The notes under the pieces were generated by a model. That model saw only the letters and a program-made list of their open reading frames with translations, had not been told where the DNA came from and ran no database searches. A stretch of DNA of 64,000 nucleotides from Antedon mediterranea (lineage: Eukaryota; Echinodermata; Crinoidea; Comatulida; Antedonidae), in the NCBI RefSeq assembly GCF_964355755.1, contig NC_092670.1, positions 28,631,795-28,695,794 of the forward strand, read 5' to 3'. The position numbers were made by a program, and so were the translations under genes. Of this stretch, positions 9,297 to 23,576 are shown piece after piece. Positions within the stretch are counted from its first letter, which is position 1. Each line of letters begins with the position of its first letter.

Positions 9297-9705
9297 ATCA
9301 TTTTATGCCATGGTGGTATTTTTTTATTTTGGCCATTTAAAACAAAAAATCTCTGTACTTTAGTACAGGGATTAAGGCACTTGGTTATGCAATAAAAATG
9401 TATGTTAGGATAATAAAATGTAATAAAAGTACCTAGCCTATAGCCTTACCTTTCTACAAACAGTCTGTTTTAACGATCAGATCAATACAGATGAATTTAA
9501 AAATTTAAAAAAACACCGCGTCCGGATGGGTTTATTTATAAAATTAGTGAAAGAGGCTGAATGCCAGTGATTACCTAACTGCTGAAAATTCTTCAATCGA
9601 CGCGAGTGCATCTGAAATCAGCATAATTGCACCCAAAAAACAGGTTGCATCGCGATATGCTGATCGGCCGCCGCTGATTAGCATTGAAAAGTTGCATTGT
9701 GCGCT

Positions 9706-12700
9706 CCCTCTCTCTCGCTGATCTATCTCTGTCTCGCTGATCTATCTCTCTGTCTCACTGATTTATCTCTCTGTCTCGCTGATCTATATCTCTGTCTCGC
9801 TGATATATCTATCTCTCGCTGATCTATCTCTCTGTCTCGCTGATCTATCTCTGTCTCGCTGATCTATCTCTCTGTCTCGCTGATTTATGTCTCTGTCTCT
9901 CTGATCTATCTCTCTCTCTCGCTGATCTATCTCTCTCTCGCTGATCTATCTCTCTCTCGCTGATCTATCTCTCTCTCGCTGATCTATATCTCTCTCGCTG
10001 ATCTATCTCTCTCTCGCTGATCTATCTCTCTCTCGCTGATCTATCTCTCTCTCGCTGATCTATCTCTCTCGCTGAACTATCTCTCTCTCGTTGATCTATC
10101 TCTCTCTCGCTGATCTATCTCTCTCTCGCTGATCTATCTCTCTCTCGCTGATCTATCTCTCTCTCTCGCTGATCTATCTCTGTCTCGCTGATCTATCTCT
10201 GTCTCGCTGATCTATCTCTGTCTCGCTGATCTATCTCTGTCTCGCTGATCTATCTCTCTGTCTCGAAGATCTATCTCTGTCTCGCTGATCTATCTCTCTC
10301 TCGCTGATCTATCTCTCTCTCGCTGATCTATCTCTCTGTCTCGCTGATCTATCTCTGTCTCGCTGCTCTATCTCTCTGTCTCACTGATTTATCTCTCTGT
10401 CTCGCTGATCTATATCTCTGTCTCGCTGATATATCTATCTCTCGCTGATCTATCTCTCTGTCTCGCTGATCTATCTCTGTCTCGCTGATCTATCTCTCTG
10501 TCTCGCTGATTTATGTCTCTGTCTCGCTGATCTATCTCTCTCTCTCGCTGATCTATCTCTCTCTCGCTGATCTACCTCTCTCTCGCTGATCTATTTCTCT
10601 CTCGCTGATCTATCTCTGTCTCGATGATCTATCTCTCTCTCTCGCAGATCTATCTCTGTCTCGCTGATCTATCTCTCTCTCGCTGATCTATCTCTCTCTC
10701 GCTGATTTATCTCTGTCTCGCTGATCTATCTCTCTCTCGCTGATCTATCTCTCTCTCGATGATCTATCTCTCTCGCTGATCTATCTCTCTCTCGCTGATC
10801 TATCTCTCTCTTGCTGATCTATCTCTCTCTCTCGCTGATCTATCTCTCTCTCTCGCTGATCTATCTTTCTCTCGATGACCTATCTCTCTCTCGCTGATTT
10901 ATCTCTCTCTCGCTGATGTATCTCTTTCTCGCTGATCTATCTCTCTCTCGCTGATCTATCTCTCTCTATCGCTGATCAATCTCTCTCTCGCTGATCTATC
11001 TCTCTCTCGTTGATCTCTCTCTCTCGTTGATCTATCTCTCTCTCTCGCTGATCTATCTCTCTCTCTCGCTGATCTATCTCTCTCTCGCTGATCTATCTCT
11101 CTCTCGCTGATCTATCTCTGTCTCGCTGATCAATCTCTGGCTCACTGATCTATCTCTGTCTCGCTGATCTATCTCTGTCTCGCTGATCTATCTCTCTCTC
11201 GCTGATCTATCTCTGTCTGGCTGATCTATCTCTCTCTCCCTGATCTCTCTCTCTCTCTCTCGCTGATCTATCTCTCTCGCTGATCTATCTCTCTGTCTCG
11301 CTGATCTATCTCTGTCTCGCTGATCTATCTCTCTGTCTCGCTGATCTATCTCTCTGTCTCGCTGATCTATCTCTATGTCTCGCTGATCTATCTCTCTGTA
11401 TCGCTGATCTATCTCTCTCTCTCGCTGATCTATCTCTCTCTCGCTGATCTATCTCTCTCTCTCGCTGATCTATCTCTCTCTCTCGCTGATCGATCTCTCT
11501 CTCGCTGATCTATCTCTCTCTCGCTGATCTATCTCTCTCTGGCTGATCTATCTATCTCTCTGTCGCTGATCTATCTCTGTCTCGCTGATCTATCTCTCTC
11601 TCGCAGATCTATCTCTGTCTCGCTGATCTATCTCTCTGTCTCGCTGATCTATCTCTGTCTCGCTGATCTATCTCTCTGTCTCGCTGATCTATCTCTGCCT
11701 CGCTGATCTATCTCTGTCTCGCTGATCTATCTCTCTCTCTCTCTCGCTGATCTATCTCTGTCTCGCTGATCTATCCCTCTGTCTCACTGATCTATCTCTG
11801 TCTCGCTGATCTATCTCTCTGTCTCGCTGATCTATCTCTCTCTCGCTGATCTATCTCTCTCTCGCTGATCTATCTCTCTCTCGCTGATCTATCTATCTCT
11901 CGCTGATCTATCTCTCTCTCTCTCTCTCTCGCTGATCTATCTCTCTCTCGCTGATCTATCTCTCTCTCGCTGATCAATCTTTGTCTCGCTGATCTATCTC
12001 TCTCTCGCAGTTCTATCTCTGGCTCGCTGATCTATCTCTGTCTCGCTGATCTATCTCTGTCTCGCTGATTTATCTCTGTCTCGCTGATCTATCTCTGTCT
12101 CGCTGATCTATCTCTGTCTCGCTGATCTATCTCTCTCCCTGATCTATCTCTCTCTCGCTGATCTATCTCTCTCTCTGATCTATCTCTCTGTCGCTGATCT
12201 ATCTCTCTCTCGCTGATCTTTCTCTTTCTCGCTGATCTGTCTCTCTCTCGCTGATCTTTCTCTCTCTCGCTGATCTATCTTTCTCTCGCTGATCTGTCTC
12301 TGTCTCGCTGATCTGTCTCTGTTTCGCTGATCTATCTCTGTCTCGCTGATCTGTATCTGTCTCGCTGATCTGTCTCTTTCTCGCTGATCTATCTCTCTCT
12401 CGCTGATTTATCTCTCTCTCGCTGATCTATCTCTCTCTGGCTGATCTATCTCTCTCTCTCGCTGATCTATCTCATTCTCGCTGATCTATCTCTGTCTCGC
12501 TGATCTATCTCTCTCTCGCTGATCTATCTCTCTCTCGATGATCTATCTCTCTCGCTGATCTATCTCTCTCTCGCTGATCTATCTCTCTCTCGCTGATCTA
12601 TCTCTCTCTCTCGCTGATCAATCTCTCTCTCGCTGATCTATCTCTCTCTCGTTGATATCTCTCTCTCGTTGATCTATCTCTCTCTCTCGCTGATCTATCT

Positions 12701-15700
12701 CTCTCTCTCGCTGATCTATCTCTCTCTCGCTGATCTATCTCTCTCTCGCTGATCTATCTCTGTCTCGCTGATCAATCTCTGTCTCACTGATCTATCTCTG
12801 TCTCGCTGATCTATCTCTGTCTCGCTGATCTATCTCTCTCTCGCTGATCTATCTCTGTCTGGCTGATCTATCTCTCTCTCCCTGATCTCTCTCTCTCTCT
12901 CGCTGATCTATCTCTCTCGCTGATCTATCTCTCTGTCTCGCTGATCTATCTCTGTCTCGCTGATCTATATCTCTGTCTCGCTGATCTATCTCTCTGTCTC
13001 GCTGATCTATCTCTATGTCTCGCTGATCTATCTCTCTGTATCGCTGATCTATCTCTCTCTCTCGCTGATCTATCTTTCTCTCGCTGATCTATCTCTCTAT
13101 CGCTGATCTATCTCTCTCTCGCTGATCTATCTCTCTCTCTAGCTGATCAATCTCTCTCTCGCTGATCTATCTCTCTATCGCTGATCTCTCTCTCTCTCTC
13201 TGATCTATCTCTCTCTCTCTCTCTCTCTCTGATCTATCTCTCTCTCGCTGATCTATCTCTCTCTCGCTGATCTATCTCTCTCTCGCTGATCTATCTCTCT
13301 CTCGCTGATCTATCTCTCTCTCGCTGATCTATCTCTCTCTCGCTGATCTATCTCTCTCTCGCTGATCTATCTCTCTCGCTGAACTATCTCTCTCTCGTTG
13401 ATCTATCTCTCTCTCGCTGATCTATCTCTCTCTCGCTGATCTATCTCTCTCTCGCTGATCTATCTCTCTCTCTCGCTGATCTATCTCTGTCTCGCTGATC
13501 TATCTCTGTCTCGCTGATCTATCTCTGTCTCGCTGATCTATCTCTGTCTCGCTGATCTATCTCTCTGTCTCGAAGATCTATCTCTGTCTCGCTGATCTAT
13601 CTCTCTCTCGCTGATCTATCTCTCTCTCGCTGATCTATCTCTCTGTCTCGCTGATCTATCTCTGTCTCGCTGCTCTATCTCTCTGTCTCACTGATTTATC
13701 TCTCTGTCTCGCTGATCTATATCTCTGTCTCGCTGATATATCTATCTCTCGCTGATCTATCTCTCTGTCTCGCTGATCTATCTCTGTCTCGCTGATCTAT
13801 CTCTCTGTCTCGCTGATTTATGTCTCTGTCTCGCTGATCTATCTCTCTCTCTCGCTGATCTATCTCTCTCTCGCTGATCTACCTCTCTCTCGCTGATCTA
13901 TTTCTCTCTCGCTGATCTATCTCTGTCTCGATGATCTATCTCTCTCTCTCGCAGATCTATCTCTGTCTCGCTGATCTATCTCTCTCTCGCTGATCTATCT
14001 CTCTCTCGCTGATTTATCTCTGTCTCGCTGATCTATCTCTCTCTCGCTGATCTATCTCTCTCTCGATGATCTATCTCTCTCGCTGATCTATCTCTCTCTC
14101 GCTGATCTATCTCTCTCTCGCTGATCTATCTCTCTCTCTCGCTGATCTATCTCTCTCTCGCTGATCTATCTTTCTCTCGATGACCTATCTCTCTCTCGCT
14201 GATTTATCTCTCTCTCGCTGATGTATCTCTTTCTCGCTGATCTATCTCTCTCTCGCTGATCTATCTCTCTCTATCGCTGATCAATCTCTCTCTCGCTGAT
14301 CTATCTCTCTCTCGTTGATCTCTCTCTCTCGTTGATCTATCTCTCTCTCTCGCTGATCTATCTCTCTCTCTCGCTGATCTATCTCTCTCTCGCTGATCTA
14401 TCTCTCTCTCGCTGATCTATCTCTGTCTCGCTGATCAATCTCTGGCTCACTGATCTATCTCTGTCTCGCTGATCTATCTCTGTCTCGCTGATCTATCTCT
14501 CTCTCGCTGATCTATCTCTGTCTGGCTGATCTATCTCTCTCTCCCTGATCTCTCTCTCTCTCTCTCGCTGATCTATCTCTCTCGCTGATCTATCTCTCTG
14601 TCTCGCTGATCTATCTCTGTCTCGCTGATCTATCTCTCTGTCTCGCTGATCTATCTCTCTGTCTCGCTGATCTATCTCTATGTCTCGCTGATCTATCTCT
14701 CTGTATCGCTGATCTATCTCTCTCTCTCGCTGATCTATCTCTCTCTCGCTGATCTATCTCTCTCTCTCGCTGATCTATCTCTCTCTCTCGCTGATCGATC
14801 TCTCTCTCGCTGATCTATCTCTCTCTCGCTGATCTATCTCTCTCTGGCTGATCTATCTATCTCTCTGTCGCTGATCTATCTCTGTCTCGCTGATCTATCT
14901 CTCTCTCGCAGATCTATCTCTGTCTCGCTGATCTATCTCTCTGTCTCGCTGATCTATCTCTGTCTCGCTGATCTATCTCTCTGTCTCGCTGATCTATCTC
15001 TGCCTCGCTGATCTATCTCTGTCTCGCTGATCTATCTCTCTCTCTCTCTCGCTGATCTATCTCTGTCTCGCTGATCTATCTCTCTGTCTCACTGATTTAT
15101 CTCTCTGTCTCGCTGATCTATATCTCTGTCTCGCTGATATATCTATCTCTCGCTGATCTATCTCTCTGTCTCGCTGATCTATCTCTGTCTCGCTGATCTA
15201 TCTCTCTGTCTCGCTGATTTATGTCTCTGTCTCTCTGATCTATCTCTCTCTCTCGCTGATCTATCTCTCTCTCGCTGATCTATCTCTCTCTCGCTGATCT
15301 ATCTCTCTCTCGCTGATCTATATCTCTCTCGCTGATCTATCTCTCTCTCGCTGATCTATCTCTCTCTCGCTGATCTATCTCTCTCTCGCTGATCTATCTC
15401 TCTCGCTGAACTATCTCTCTCTCGTTGATCTATCTCTCTCTCGCTGATCTATCTCTCTCTCGCTGATCTATCTCTCTCTCGCTGATCTATCTCTCTCTCT
15501 CGCTGATCTATCTCTGTCTCGCTGATCTATCTCTGTCTCGCTGATCTATCTCTGTCTCGCTGATCTATCTCTGTCTCGCTGATCTATCTCTCTGTCTCGA
15601 AGATCTATCTCTGTCTCGCTGATCTATCTCTCTCTCGCTGATCTATCTCTCTCTCGCTGATCTATCTCTCTGTCTCGCTGATCTATCTCTGTCTCGCTGC

Positions 15701-18700
15701 TCTATCTCTCTGTCTCACTGATTTATCTCTCTGTCTCGCTGATCTATATCTCTGTCTCGCTGATATATCTATCTCTCGCTGATCTATCTCTCTGTCTCGC
15801 TGATCTATCTCTGTCTCGCTGATCTATCTCTCTGTCTCGCTGATTTATGTCTCTGTCTCGCTGATCTATCTCTCTCTCTCGCTGATCTATCTCTCTCTCG
15901 CTGATCTACCTCTCTCTCGCTGATCTATTTCTCTCTCGCTGATCTATCTCTGTCTCGATGATCTATCTCTCTCTCTCGCAGATCTATCTCTGTCTCGCTG
16001 ATCTATCTCTCTCTCGCTGATCTATCTCTCTCTCGCTGATTTATCTCTGTCTCGCTGATCTATCTCTCTCTCGCTGATCTATCTCTCTCTCGATGATCTA
16101 TCTCTCTCGCTGATCTATCTCTCTCTCGCTGATCTATCTCTCTCTTGCTGATCTATCTCTCTCTCTCGCTGATCTATCTCTCTCTCTCGCTGATCTATCT
16201 TTCTCTCGATGACCTATCTCTCTCTCGCTGATTTATCTCTCTCTCGCTGATGTATCTCTTTCTCGCTGATCTATCTCTCTCTCGCTGATCTATCTCTCTC
16301 TATCGCTGATCAATCTCTCTCTCGCTGATCTATCTCTCTCTCGTTGATCTCTCTCTCTCGTTGATCTATCTCTCTCTCTCGCTGATCTATCTCTCTCTCT
16401 CGCTGATCTATCTCTCTCTCGCTGATCTATCTCTCTCTCGCTGATCTATCTCTGTCTCGCTGATCAATCTCTGGCTCACTGATCTATCTCTGTCTCGCTG
16501 ATCTATCTCTGTCTCGCTGATCTATCTCTCTCTCGCTGATCTATCTCTGTCTGGCTGATCTATCTCTCTCTCCCTGATCTCTCTCTCTCTCTCTCGCTGA
16601 TCTATCTCTCTCGCTGATCTATCTCTCTGTCTCGCTGATCTATCTCTGTCTCGCTGATCTATCTCTCTGTCTCGCTGATCTATCTCTCTGTCTCGCTGAT
16701 CTATCTCTATGTCTCGCTGATCTATCTCTCTGTATCGCTGATCTATCTCTCTCTCTCGCTGATCTATCTCTCTCTCGCTGATCTATCTCTCTCTCTCGCT
16801 GATCTATCTCTCTCTCTCGCTGATCGATCTCTCTCTCGCTGATCTATCTCTCTCTCGCTGATCTATCTCTCTCTGGCTGATCTATCTATCTCTCTGTCGC
16901 TGATCTATCTCTGTCTCGCTGATCTATCTCTCTCTCGCAGATCTATCTCTGTCTCGCTGATCTATCTCTCTGTCTCGCTGATCTATCTCTGTCTCGCTGA
17001 TCTATCTCTCTGTCTCGCTGATCTATCTCTGCCTCGCTGATCTATCTCTGTCTCGCTGATCTATCTCTCTCTCTCTCTCGCTGATCTATCTCTGTCTCGC
17101 TGATCTATCCCTCTGTCTCACTGATCTATCTCTGTCTCGCTGATCTATCTCTCTGTCTCGCTGATCTATCTCTCTCTCGCTGATCTATCTCTCTCTCGCT
17201 GATCTATCTCTCTCTCGCTGATCTATCTATCTCTCGCTGATCTATCTCTCTCTCTCTCTCTCTCGCTGATCTATCTCTCTCTCGCTGATCTATCTCTCTC
17301 TCGCTGATCAATCTTTGTCTCGCTGATCTATCTCTCTCTCGCAGTTCTATCTCTGGCTCGCTGATCTATCTCTGTCTCGCTGATCTATCTCTGTCTCGCT
17401 GATTTATCTCTGTCTCGCTGATCTATCTCTGTCTCGCTGATCTATCTCTGTCTCGCTGATCTATCTCTCTCCCTGATCTATCTCTCTCTCGCTGATCTAT
17501 CTCTCTCTCTGATCTATCTCTCTGTCGCTGATCTATCTCTCTCTCGCTGATCTTTCTCTTTCTCGCTGATCTGTCTCTCTCTCGCTGATCTTTCTCTCTC
17601 TCGCTGATCTATCTTTCTCTCGCTGATCTGTCTCTGTCTCGCTGATCTGTCTCTGTTTCGCTGATCTATCTCTGTCTCGCTGATCTGTATCTGTCTCGCT
17701 GATCTGTCTCTTTCTCGCTGATCTATCTCTCTCTCGCTGATTTATCTCTCTCTCGCTGATCTATCTCTCTCTGGCTGATCTATCTCTCTCTCTCGCTGAT
17801 CTATCTCATTCTCGCTGATCTATCTCTGTCTCGCTGATCTATCTCTCTCTCGCTGATCTATCTCTCTCTCGATGATCTATCTCTCTCGCTGATCTATCTC
17901 TCTCTCGCTGATCTATCTCTCTCTCGCTGATCTATCTCTCTCTCTCGCTGATCAATCTCTCTCTCGCTGATCTATCTCTCTCTCGTTGATATCTCTCTCT
18001 CGTTGATCTATCTCTCTCTCTCGCTGATCTATCTCTCTCTCTCGCTGATCTATCTCACTCTCGCTGATCTATCTCTCTCTCGCTGATCAATCTCTCTCTC
18101 GCTGATCTATCTCTCTCTCGTTGATGTCTCTCTCTCGTTGATCTATCTCTCTCTCTCGCTGATCTATCTCTCTCTCTCGCTGATCTATCTCACTCTCGCT
18201 GATCTATCTCTCTCTCGCTGATCTATCTCTGTCTCGCTGATCAATCTCTGTCTCACTGATCTATCTCTGTCTCGCTGATCTATCTCTGTCTCGCTGATCT
18301 ATCTCTCTCTCGCTGATCTATCTCTGTCTGGCTGATCTATCTCTCTCTCCCTGATCTCTCTTTCTCTCTCTCGCTGATCTATCTCTCTCGCTGATCTATC
18401 TCTCTGTCTCGCTGATCTATCTCTGTCTCGCTGATCTATCTCTCTGTCTCGCTGATCTATCTCTCTGTCTCAATGATCTATCTCTATGTCTCACTGATCT
18501 ATCTCTCTGTATCGCTGATCTATCTCTCTCTCTCTCGCTGATCTATCTCTCTCTCGCTGATCTATCTCTCTCTCTCGCTGATCTATCTCTCTCTCTCGCT
18601 GATCTATCTCTCTCTCGCTGATCTATCTCTCTCTCGCTGATCTATCTCTCTCTGGCTGATCTATCTATCTCTCTGTCGCTGATCTATCTCTGTCTCGCTG

Positions 18701-21700
18701 ATCTATCTCTCTCTCGCAGATCTATCTCTGTCTCGCTGATCTATCTCTCTGTCTCGCTGATCTATCTCTGTCTCGCTGATCTATCTCTCTGTCTCGCTGA
18801 TCTATCTCTGCCTCGCTGATCTATCTCTGTCTCGCTGATCTATCTCTCTCTCTCTATCTCTCTCGCTGATCTATCTCTGTCTCGCTGATCTATCCCTCTG
18901 TCTCACTGATCTATCTCTGTCTCGCTGATCTATCTCTCTGTCTCGCTGATCTATCTCTCTCTCGCTGATCTATCTCTCTCTGGCTGATCTATCTCTCTCT
19001 CTCTCGCTGATCTATCTCTCTCTCGCTGATCTATCTCTCTCGCTGATCTATCTCTCTCTCGCTGATCTATCTTTCTCTCGCTGATCTATCTCTCTCTCGC
19101 TGATCTATCTCTCTCTCTCGCTGATCTATCTCTCTCTCGCTGATCTATCTTTCTCTCGCTGACCTATCTCTCTCTCGCTGATCTATCTCTCTCTCGCTGA
19201 TCTATCTTTCTCTCGCTGACCTATCTCTCTCTCGCTGATCTATCTCTCTCTCGCTGATGTATCTCTCTGTCTCGCTGATCTATCTCTCTGTCTCGCTGAT
19301 CTATCTCTATGTCTCGCTGATCTATCTCTCTGTCTCGCTGATCTATCTCTGTCTCGCTGATCTATCTCTCTGTCTCGCTGATCTATCTCTCTGTCTCGCT
19401 GATCTATCTATCTCTCGCTGATCTATCTCTCTCTCTCGCTGATCTATCTATCTCTCGCTGATCTATCTCTCTCTCTCTCTCGCTGATCTATCTCTCTCTC
19501 GCTGATCTATCTCTCTCTCGCTGATCAATCTTTGTCTCGCTGATCTATCTCTCTCTCGCAGATCTATCTCTGGCTCGCTGATCTATCTCTGTCTCGCTGA
19601 TCTATCTCTGTCTCGCTGATTTATCTCTGTCTCGCTGATCTATCTCTGTCTCGCTGATCTATCTCTGTCTCGCTGATCTATCTCTCTCCCTGATCTATCT
19701 CTCTCTCGCTGATCTATCTCTCTCTCTCTGATCTATCTCTCTGTCGCTGATCTATCTCTCTCTCGCTGATCTTTCTCTTTCTCGCTGATCTGTCTCTCTC
19801 TCGCTGATCTTTCTCTCTCTCGCTGATCTATCTTTCTCTCGCTGATCTGTCTCTGTCTCGCTGATCTGTCTCTGTTTCGCTGATCTATCTCTGTCTCGCT
19901 GATCTGTATCTGTCTCGCTGATCTGTCTCTTTCTCGCTGATCTATCTCTCTCTCGCTGATTTATCTCTCTCTCGCTGATCTATCTCTCTCTGGCTGATCT
20001 ATCTCTCTCTCTCGCTGATCTATCTCTCTCTCGATGATCTATCTCTCTCGCTGATCTATCTCTCTCTCGCTGATCTATCTCTCTCTCGCTGATCTATCTC
20101 TCTCTCGATGATCTATCTCTCTCGCTGATCTATCTCTCTCTCTCGCTGATCTATCTTTTTCTCGCTGACCTATCTCTCTCTCGCTGATCTCTCTCTCTCT
20201 CGCTGATGTATCTCTCTCTCGCTGATCTATCTCTCTCTCGCATATCTATCTCTCTCTCTCGCTGATCAATCTCTCTCTCGCTGATCTATCTCTCTCTCTC
20301 TCTCTCGTTGATCTGTCTCCCTCTCGTTGATCTATCTCTCTCTCTCGCTGATCTATCTCTCTCTCTCGCTGATCTATCTCTCTCTCGCTGATCTATCTCT
20401 CTCTCTCGCTGATCTATCTCTCTCTCTCGCTGATCTATCTCTGTCTCACTGATCTATCTCTGTCTCGCTGATCTATCTCTGTCTCGCTGATCTATCTCTC
20501 TCTCGGTGATCTATCTCTGTCTGGCTGATCTATCTCTCTCTCCCTGATCTCTCTCTCTCTCTCGCTGATCTATCTCTCTCGCTGATCTATCTCTCTGTTT
20601 CGCTGATATATCTCTGTCTCGCTGATCTGTCTCTCTGTCTCGCTGATCTATCTCTCTGTCTCGCTGATCTATCTCTATGTCTCGCTGATCTATCTCTCTG
20701 TATCGCTGATCTATCTCTCTGTCTCGCTGATCTATCTCTCTGTCTCGCTGATCTATCTATCTCTCGCTGATCTATCTCTCTCTCGTTGATCTATCTCTCT
20801 CTCGCTGATATATCTCTCTCTCGCTGATCTATCTTTCTCTCGCTGATCTATCTGTCTCTCTCGCTGATCTATCTCTCTCTCTCTCTCGCTGATCTGTCTT
20901 TCTCTCGCTGGTCTGTCTCTCTCTCGCTGATCTGTCTCTCCGTCCCTGATCTGTGTCTCTCTCGCTGATCTGTCTCTCCCTCGCTGACCTGTCTCTCCCT
21001 CGCTGATCTGTCTTTCTCTCGCTGGTCTGTCTCTCTCTCGCTGATCTGTCTCTCCCTCGCTGATCTGTGTCTCTCTCGCTGATCTGTCTCTCCCTCGCTG
21101 ACCTGTCTCTCCCTCGCTGATCTGTCTCTGTCTCGCTGATCTGTGTCTCTCTCGCTGATTTGTCTCTCCCTCGCTGATCTGTCTCTCCCTCGCTGATCCG
21201 TCTCTGTCTCGCTGATCTTTCTCTCTTTCGCTGATCTGTCTCTGTCTCGCTGATCTGTCTCTCTCTCGCTGATCTGTCTCTGTCTCGCTGATCTGTCTCT
21301 CTCTTGCTGACTGTCTCTCTCTCGCTGATATTTCTCTCTCTCGCTGATCTGTCTCTCTCTCGCTGATCTGTCTCTCTCTCGCTGATCTATCTCTTTCTCG
21401 CTGATCTGTCTCTGTCTCGCTGATCTGTCTCTCTCTCTCGCTGATCTGTCTCTCTCTAGCTGATCTGTATCTTTCTCGCTGATCTGTTTCTTTCTCGCTG
21501 ATCTGTCTCTCTCTCTTGCTGATCTGTCTCTCCCTCGCTGATCTGTGTCTCTCTCGCTGATCTGTCTCTCCCTCGCTGACCTGTCTCTCCCTCGCTGATC
21601 TGTCTCTGTCTCGCTGATCTGTGTCTGTCTCGCTGATCTGTCTCTCCCTCGCTGACCTGTCTCTCCCTCGCTGATCTGTCTCTGTCTCGCTGATCTGTGT

Positions 21701-21736
21701 CTCTCTCGCTGATCTGTCTCTCCCTCGCTGATCTAT
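9706..21736. repeat. 12-kb satellite, 17-bp unit CTCTCTCGCTGATCTAT
   Basis: An uninterrupted array of a 17-bp unit and its 15-, 19- and 21-bp variants, which differ mainly in the number of CT steps and CTCTGT for CTCTCT. Rare variants mark long-range duplications: TCTCGAAGATCTATC occurs near 10262, 13570 and 15597, and CTCTGCCTCGCTGATC near 11694, 14999, 17029 and 18806. Blocks of about 3.3, 2.0 and 1.8 kb were therefore copied within the array. Toward the right end CTGATCTGT replaces CTGATCTAT. No genes. Confidence 0.98.
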
Positions 21737-22066
21737 TAATTAAACTAAAGTTATCCGTAACTATTATTACATAGTGCAGATATTATTATTACTTTTCTAA
21801 GGCTTAACCTTACTTTTATATACTGTACTTGAAAAAGTTGAATTCCATAACTAAGATAAGCTCTAGATAAATGGATTATTACATTTGTGATTCAGCCAAG
21901 GAGCATTATCAGTACGGGACATGTCAGCTCATTTAGGAGAAAAGATTAGTAATGACGTACATTTTATAAAAAAGTCTACTTTAGCGATAACATTTTAAAA
22001 ACTTAAAATACCAACAACTGACAACAACCATTTGGTCCAGCATAAAATCTGGATGTTTCAGCATAC

Positions 22067-22173
22067 AAAGCCAGTTGAATCGCTCCACCAAACCTGGAAT
22101 AAATCATCCTGGATTCAGGTAAATTTAGGTAAATTAATTGTTTACTTACGGGTGAATTACAAAAACGGTCCAT
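22067..22173 (-). pseudogene. Orphan copy of exons 1 and 2 of the zinc-finger gene
   Basis: ATG at 22173 opens MDRFCNSP with donor GTAAGT after 22150. The exon 2 equivalent is 22108-22067. Downstream on the minus strand lies only satellite for 12 kb before copy A, so this start and its upstream region could at best drive a transcript across the satellite. The unspliced 84-residue frame here is probably a by-product. Confidence 0.5.
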
Positions 22174-22309
22174 TTTGAAATAATCTGTGGAACAAATGAT
22201 TAGACCTAGCATTACATTTTTTGAAGAAAATAAAAGCACTGAAGCCAGGGGTAGCATATACTTACTAACGAGAAGGGCCTACTGTGGTCCAACTTTTAAT
22301 AACCCTCTC

Positions 22310-22715
22310 CTTTATGCTAGGTAGGCCCAGGGGCCTACTCTAACCTAGCTAGCTAGTGTGGTATGATTGATAGGCCTAGCTAGACTAGGCCTATACATGA
22401 CATAGGCCTACACCTAACCTCCTATCTAGGCTACAGACAGATTCAGCCAACTAGGCTAGGCCTAAACTATTATTAACCTAGCCTAGGCTAGGCCTAGGTA
22501 AACCAGGCTAGTAGGCCCTATAGCCTGGTCCTAGCTAGGAGGTAGGTTTAGTTCCTACCCTATAGTAATACTTTAATATGCAGGCCTAGCTAGGTAGGCT
22601 ATGCCTCCTAGGCTAGGCCTAGCTAAGCTAGCTAGGACCTAGCCTAGCTAGGAGGGCTTATTAACTATTGTTAGGCCTCTAGCTAGCTAGCTAGGCCTAC
22701 CTAGCCTAGGCCTAG
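22310..22715. repeat. TAGGCCTA tract, copy B
   Basis: Same palindrome-rich composition as 8806-9296 but shorter. Several GGCCTAGG blocks are missing, consistent with slippage or gene conversion after duplication. Confidence 0.88.
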
Positions 22716-23135
22716 CATTTTATGGTGGTATTTTTTTATTTTGGCCATTTAAAACAAAAAATCTCTGTACTTTAGTACAGGGATTTTAAAAGAAGGCACT
22801 TGGTTATGCAATAAAAAATTATGTTAGGATAATAAAAGGTAATAAAAGTACCTATAGCCTTACCTTTCTACAAACAGTCTGTTTTTAACGATCAGGTCAA
22901 TACAGATGAATTAAAAAATTTAAAAAACACCGCGTCCGCGTATAAATAAACGGATGGGTTTATTTATAAAATTAGTGAAAGAGGCTGAATGAAAGTGATT
23001 ACCTAACTGCTGAAAATTCTTCAGTCGTCGCGAGTGCATCTGAAATCAGCATAATTGCACCCAAAAAACAGGTGGCATCGCGATATGCTGATCGGCCGCC
23101 GCTGATTAGCATTGAAAAGTTGCATTATGCGCTCA

Positions 23136-23576
23136 CTCTCGCTGATCTATCTCTCTCTCGCTGATCTATCTCTCTCTCGCTGATCTATCGCTCTCTCGCT
23201 GATCTATCTCTCTCTCGCTGATCAATCTCTCTCTCGCTGATCTATCTCTCTATCGCTGATCAATCTCTCTCTCGCTGATCTATTTCTCTCTCGCTGATCT
23301 ATCTCTCTCTCGATGATCTATCTCTCTCTCGCTGATCTATCTCTCTCGCTGATCTATCTCTCTCTCGCTGATCTATCTCTTTCTCGCTGATCTATCTCTC
23401 TCTCGCTGATCTATCTCTCTCGCTGATCTATCTCTCTCTCGCTGATCTATCTCTCTCTCGCTGATCTATCTCTCTCTCTCGCTGATCTATCTCTCTCTCG
23501 CTGATCTATCTCTCTCTCGCTGATCTATCTCTCTCTCTCGCTGATCTATCTCTCTCTCGCTGATCTATCTCTCTCT
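23136..23576. repeat. 17-bp satellite between copy B and the LINE
   Basis: About 25 units of CTCTCTCGCTGATCTAT. The array is broken at 23577 by the 5' end of the plus-strand LINE and resumes after its 3' tail at 29681. Confidence 0.97.

Larger units (their letters stand above)
8258..9705. repeat. 1.4-kb duplicated block, copy A
   Basis: From AATTAAACTAAAGTTATCCG to the start of the 17-bp array, this block matches 21737-23135 almost base for base. Small differences include GTGCAGTATT against GTGCAGATATT and changes in the TAGGCCTA tract. It contains exons 1 and 2 of the minus-strand gene, their upstream region, the TAGGCCTA-rich tract and a CGCGTCCGGATGGG-containing stretch. In both copies the block is followed by the same satellite, so block plus satellite formed the duplication unit. 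Confidence 0.93.
21737..23135. repeat. 1.4-kb duplicated block, copy B
   Basis: Second copy of 8258-9705 in the same orientation. It starts abruptly after satellite (CTGATCTATT|AATTAAAC) and is followed by satellite again. It carries a TTAGACCTAGC insertion near 22200 and a shorter TAGGCCTA tract. The exon 1 and exon 2 equivalents are intact, but no later exons of the gene follow. Confidence 0.93.
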
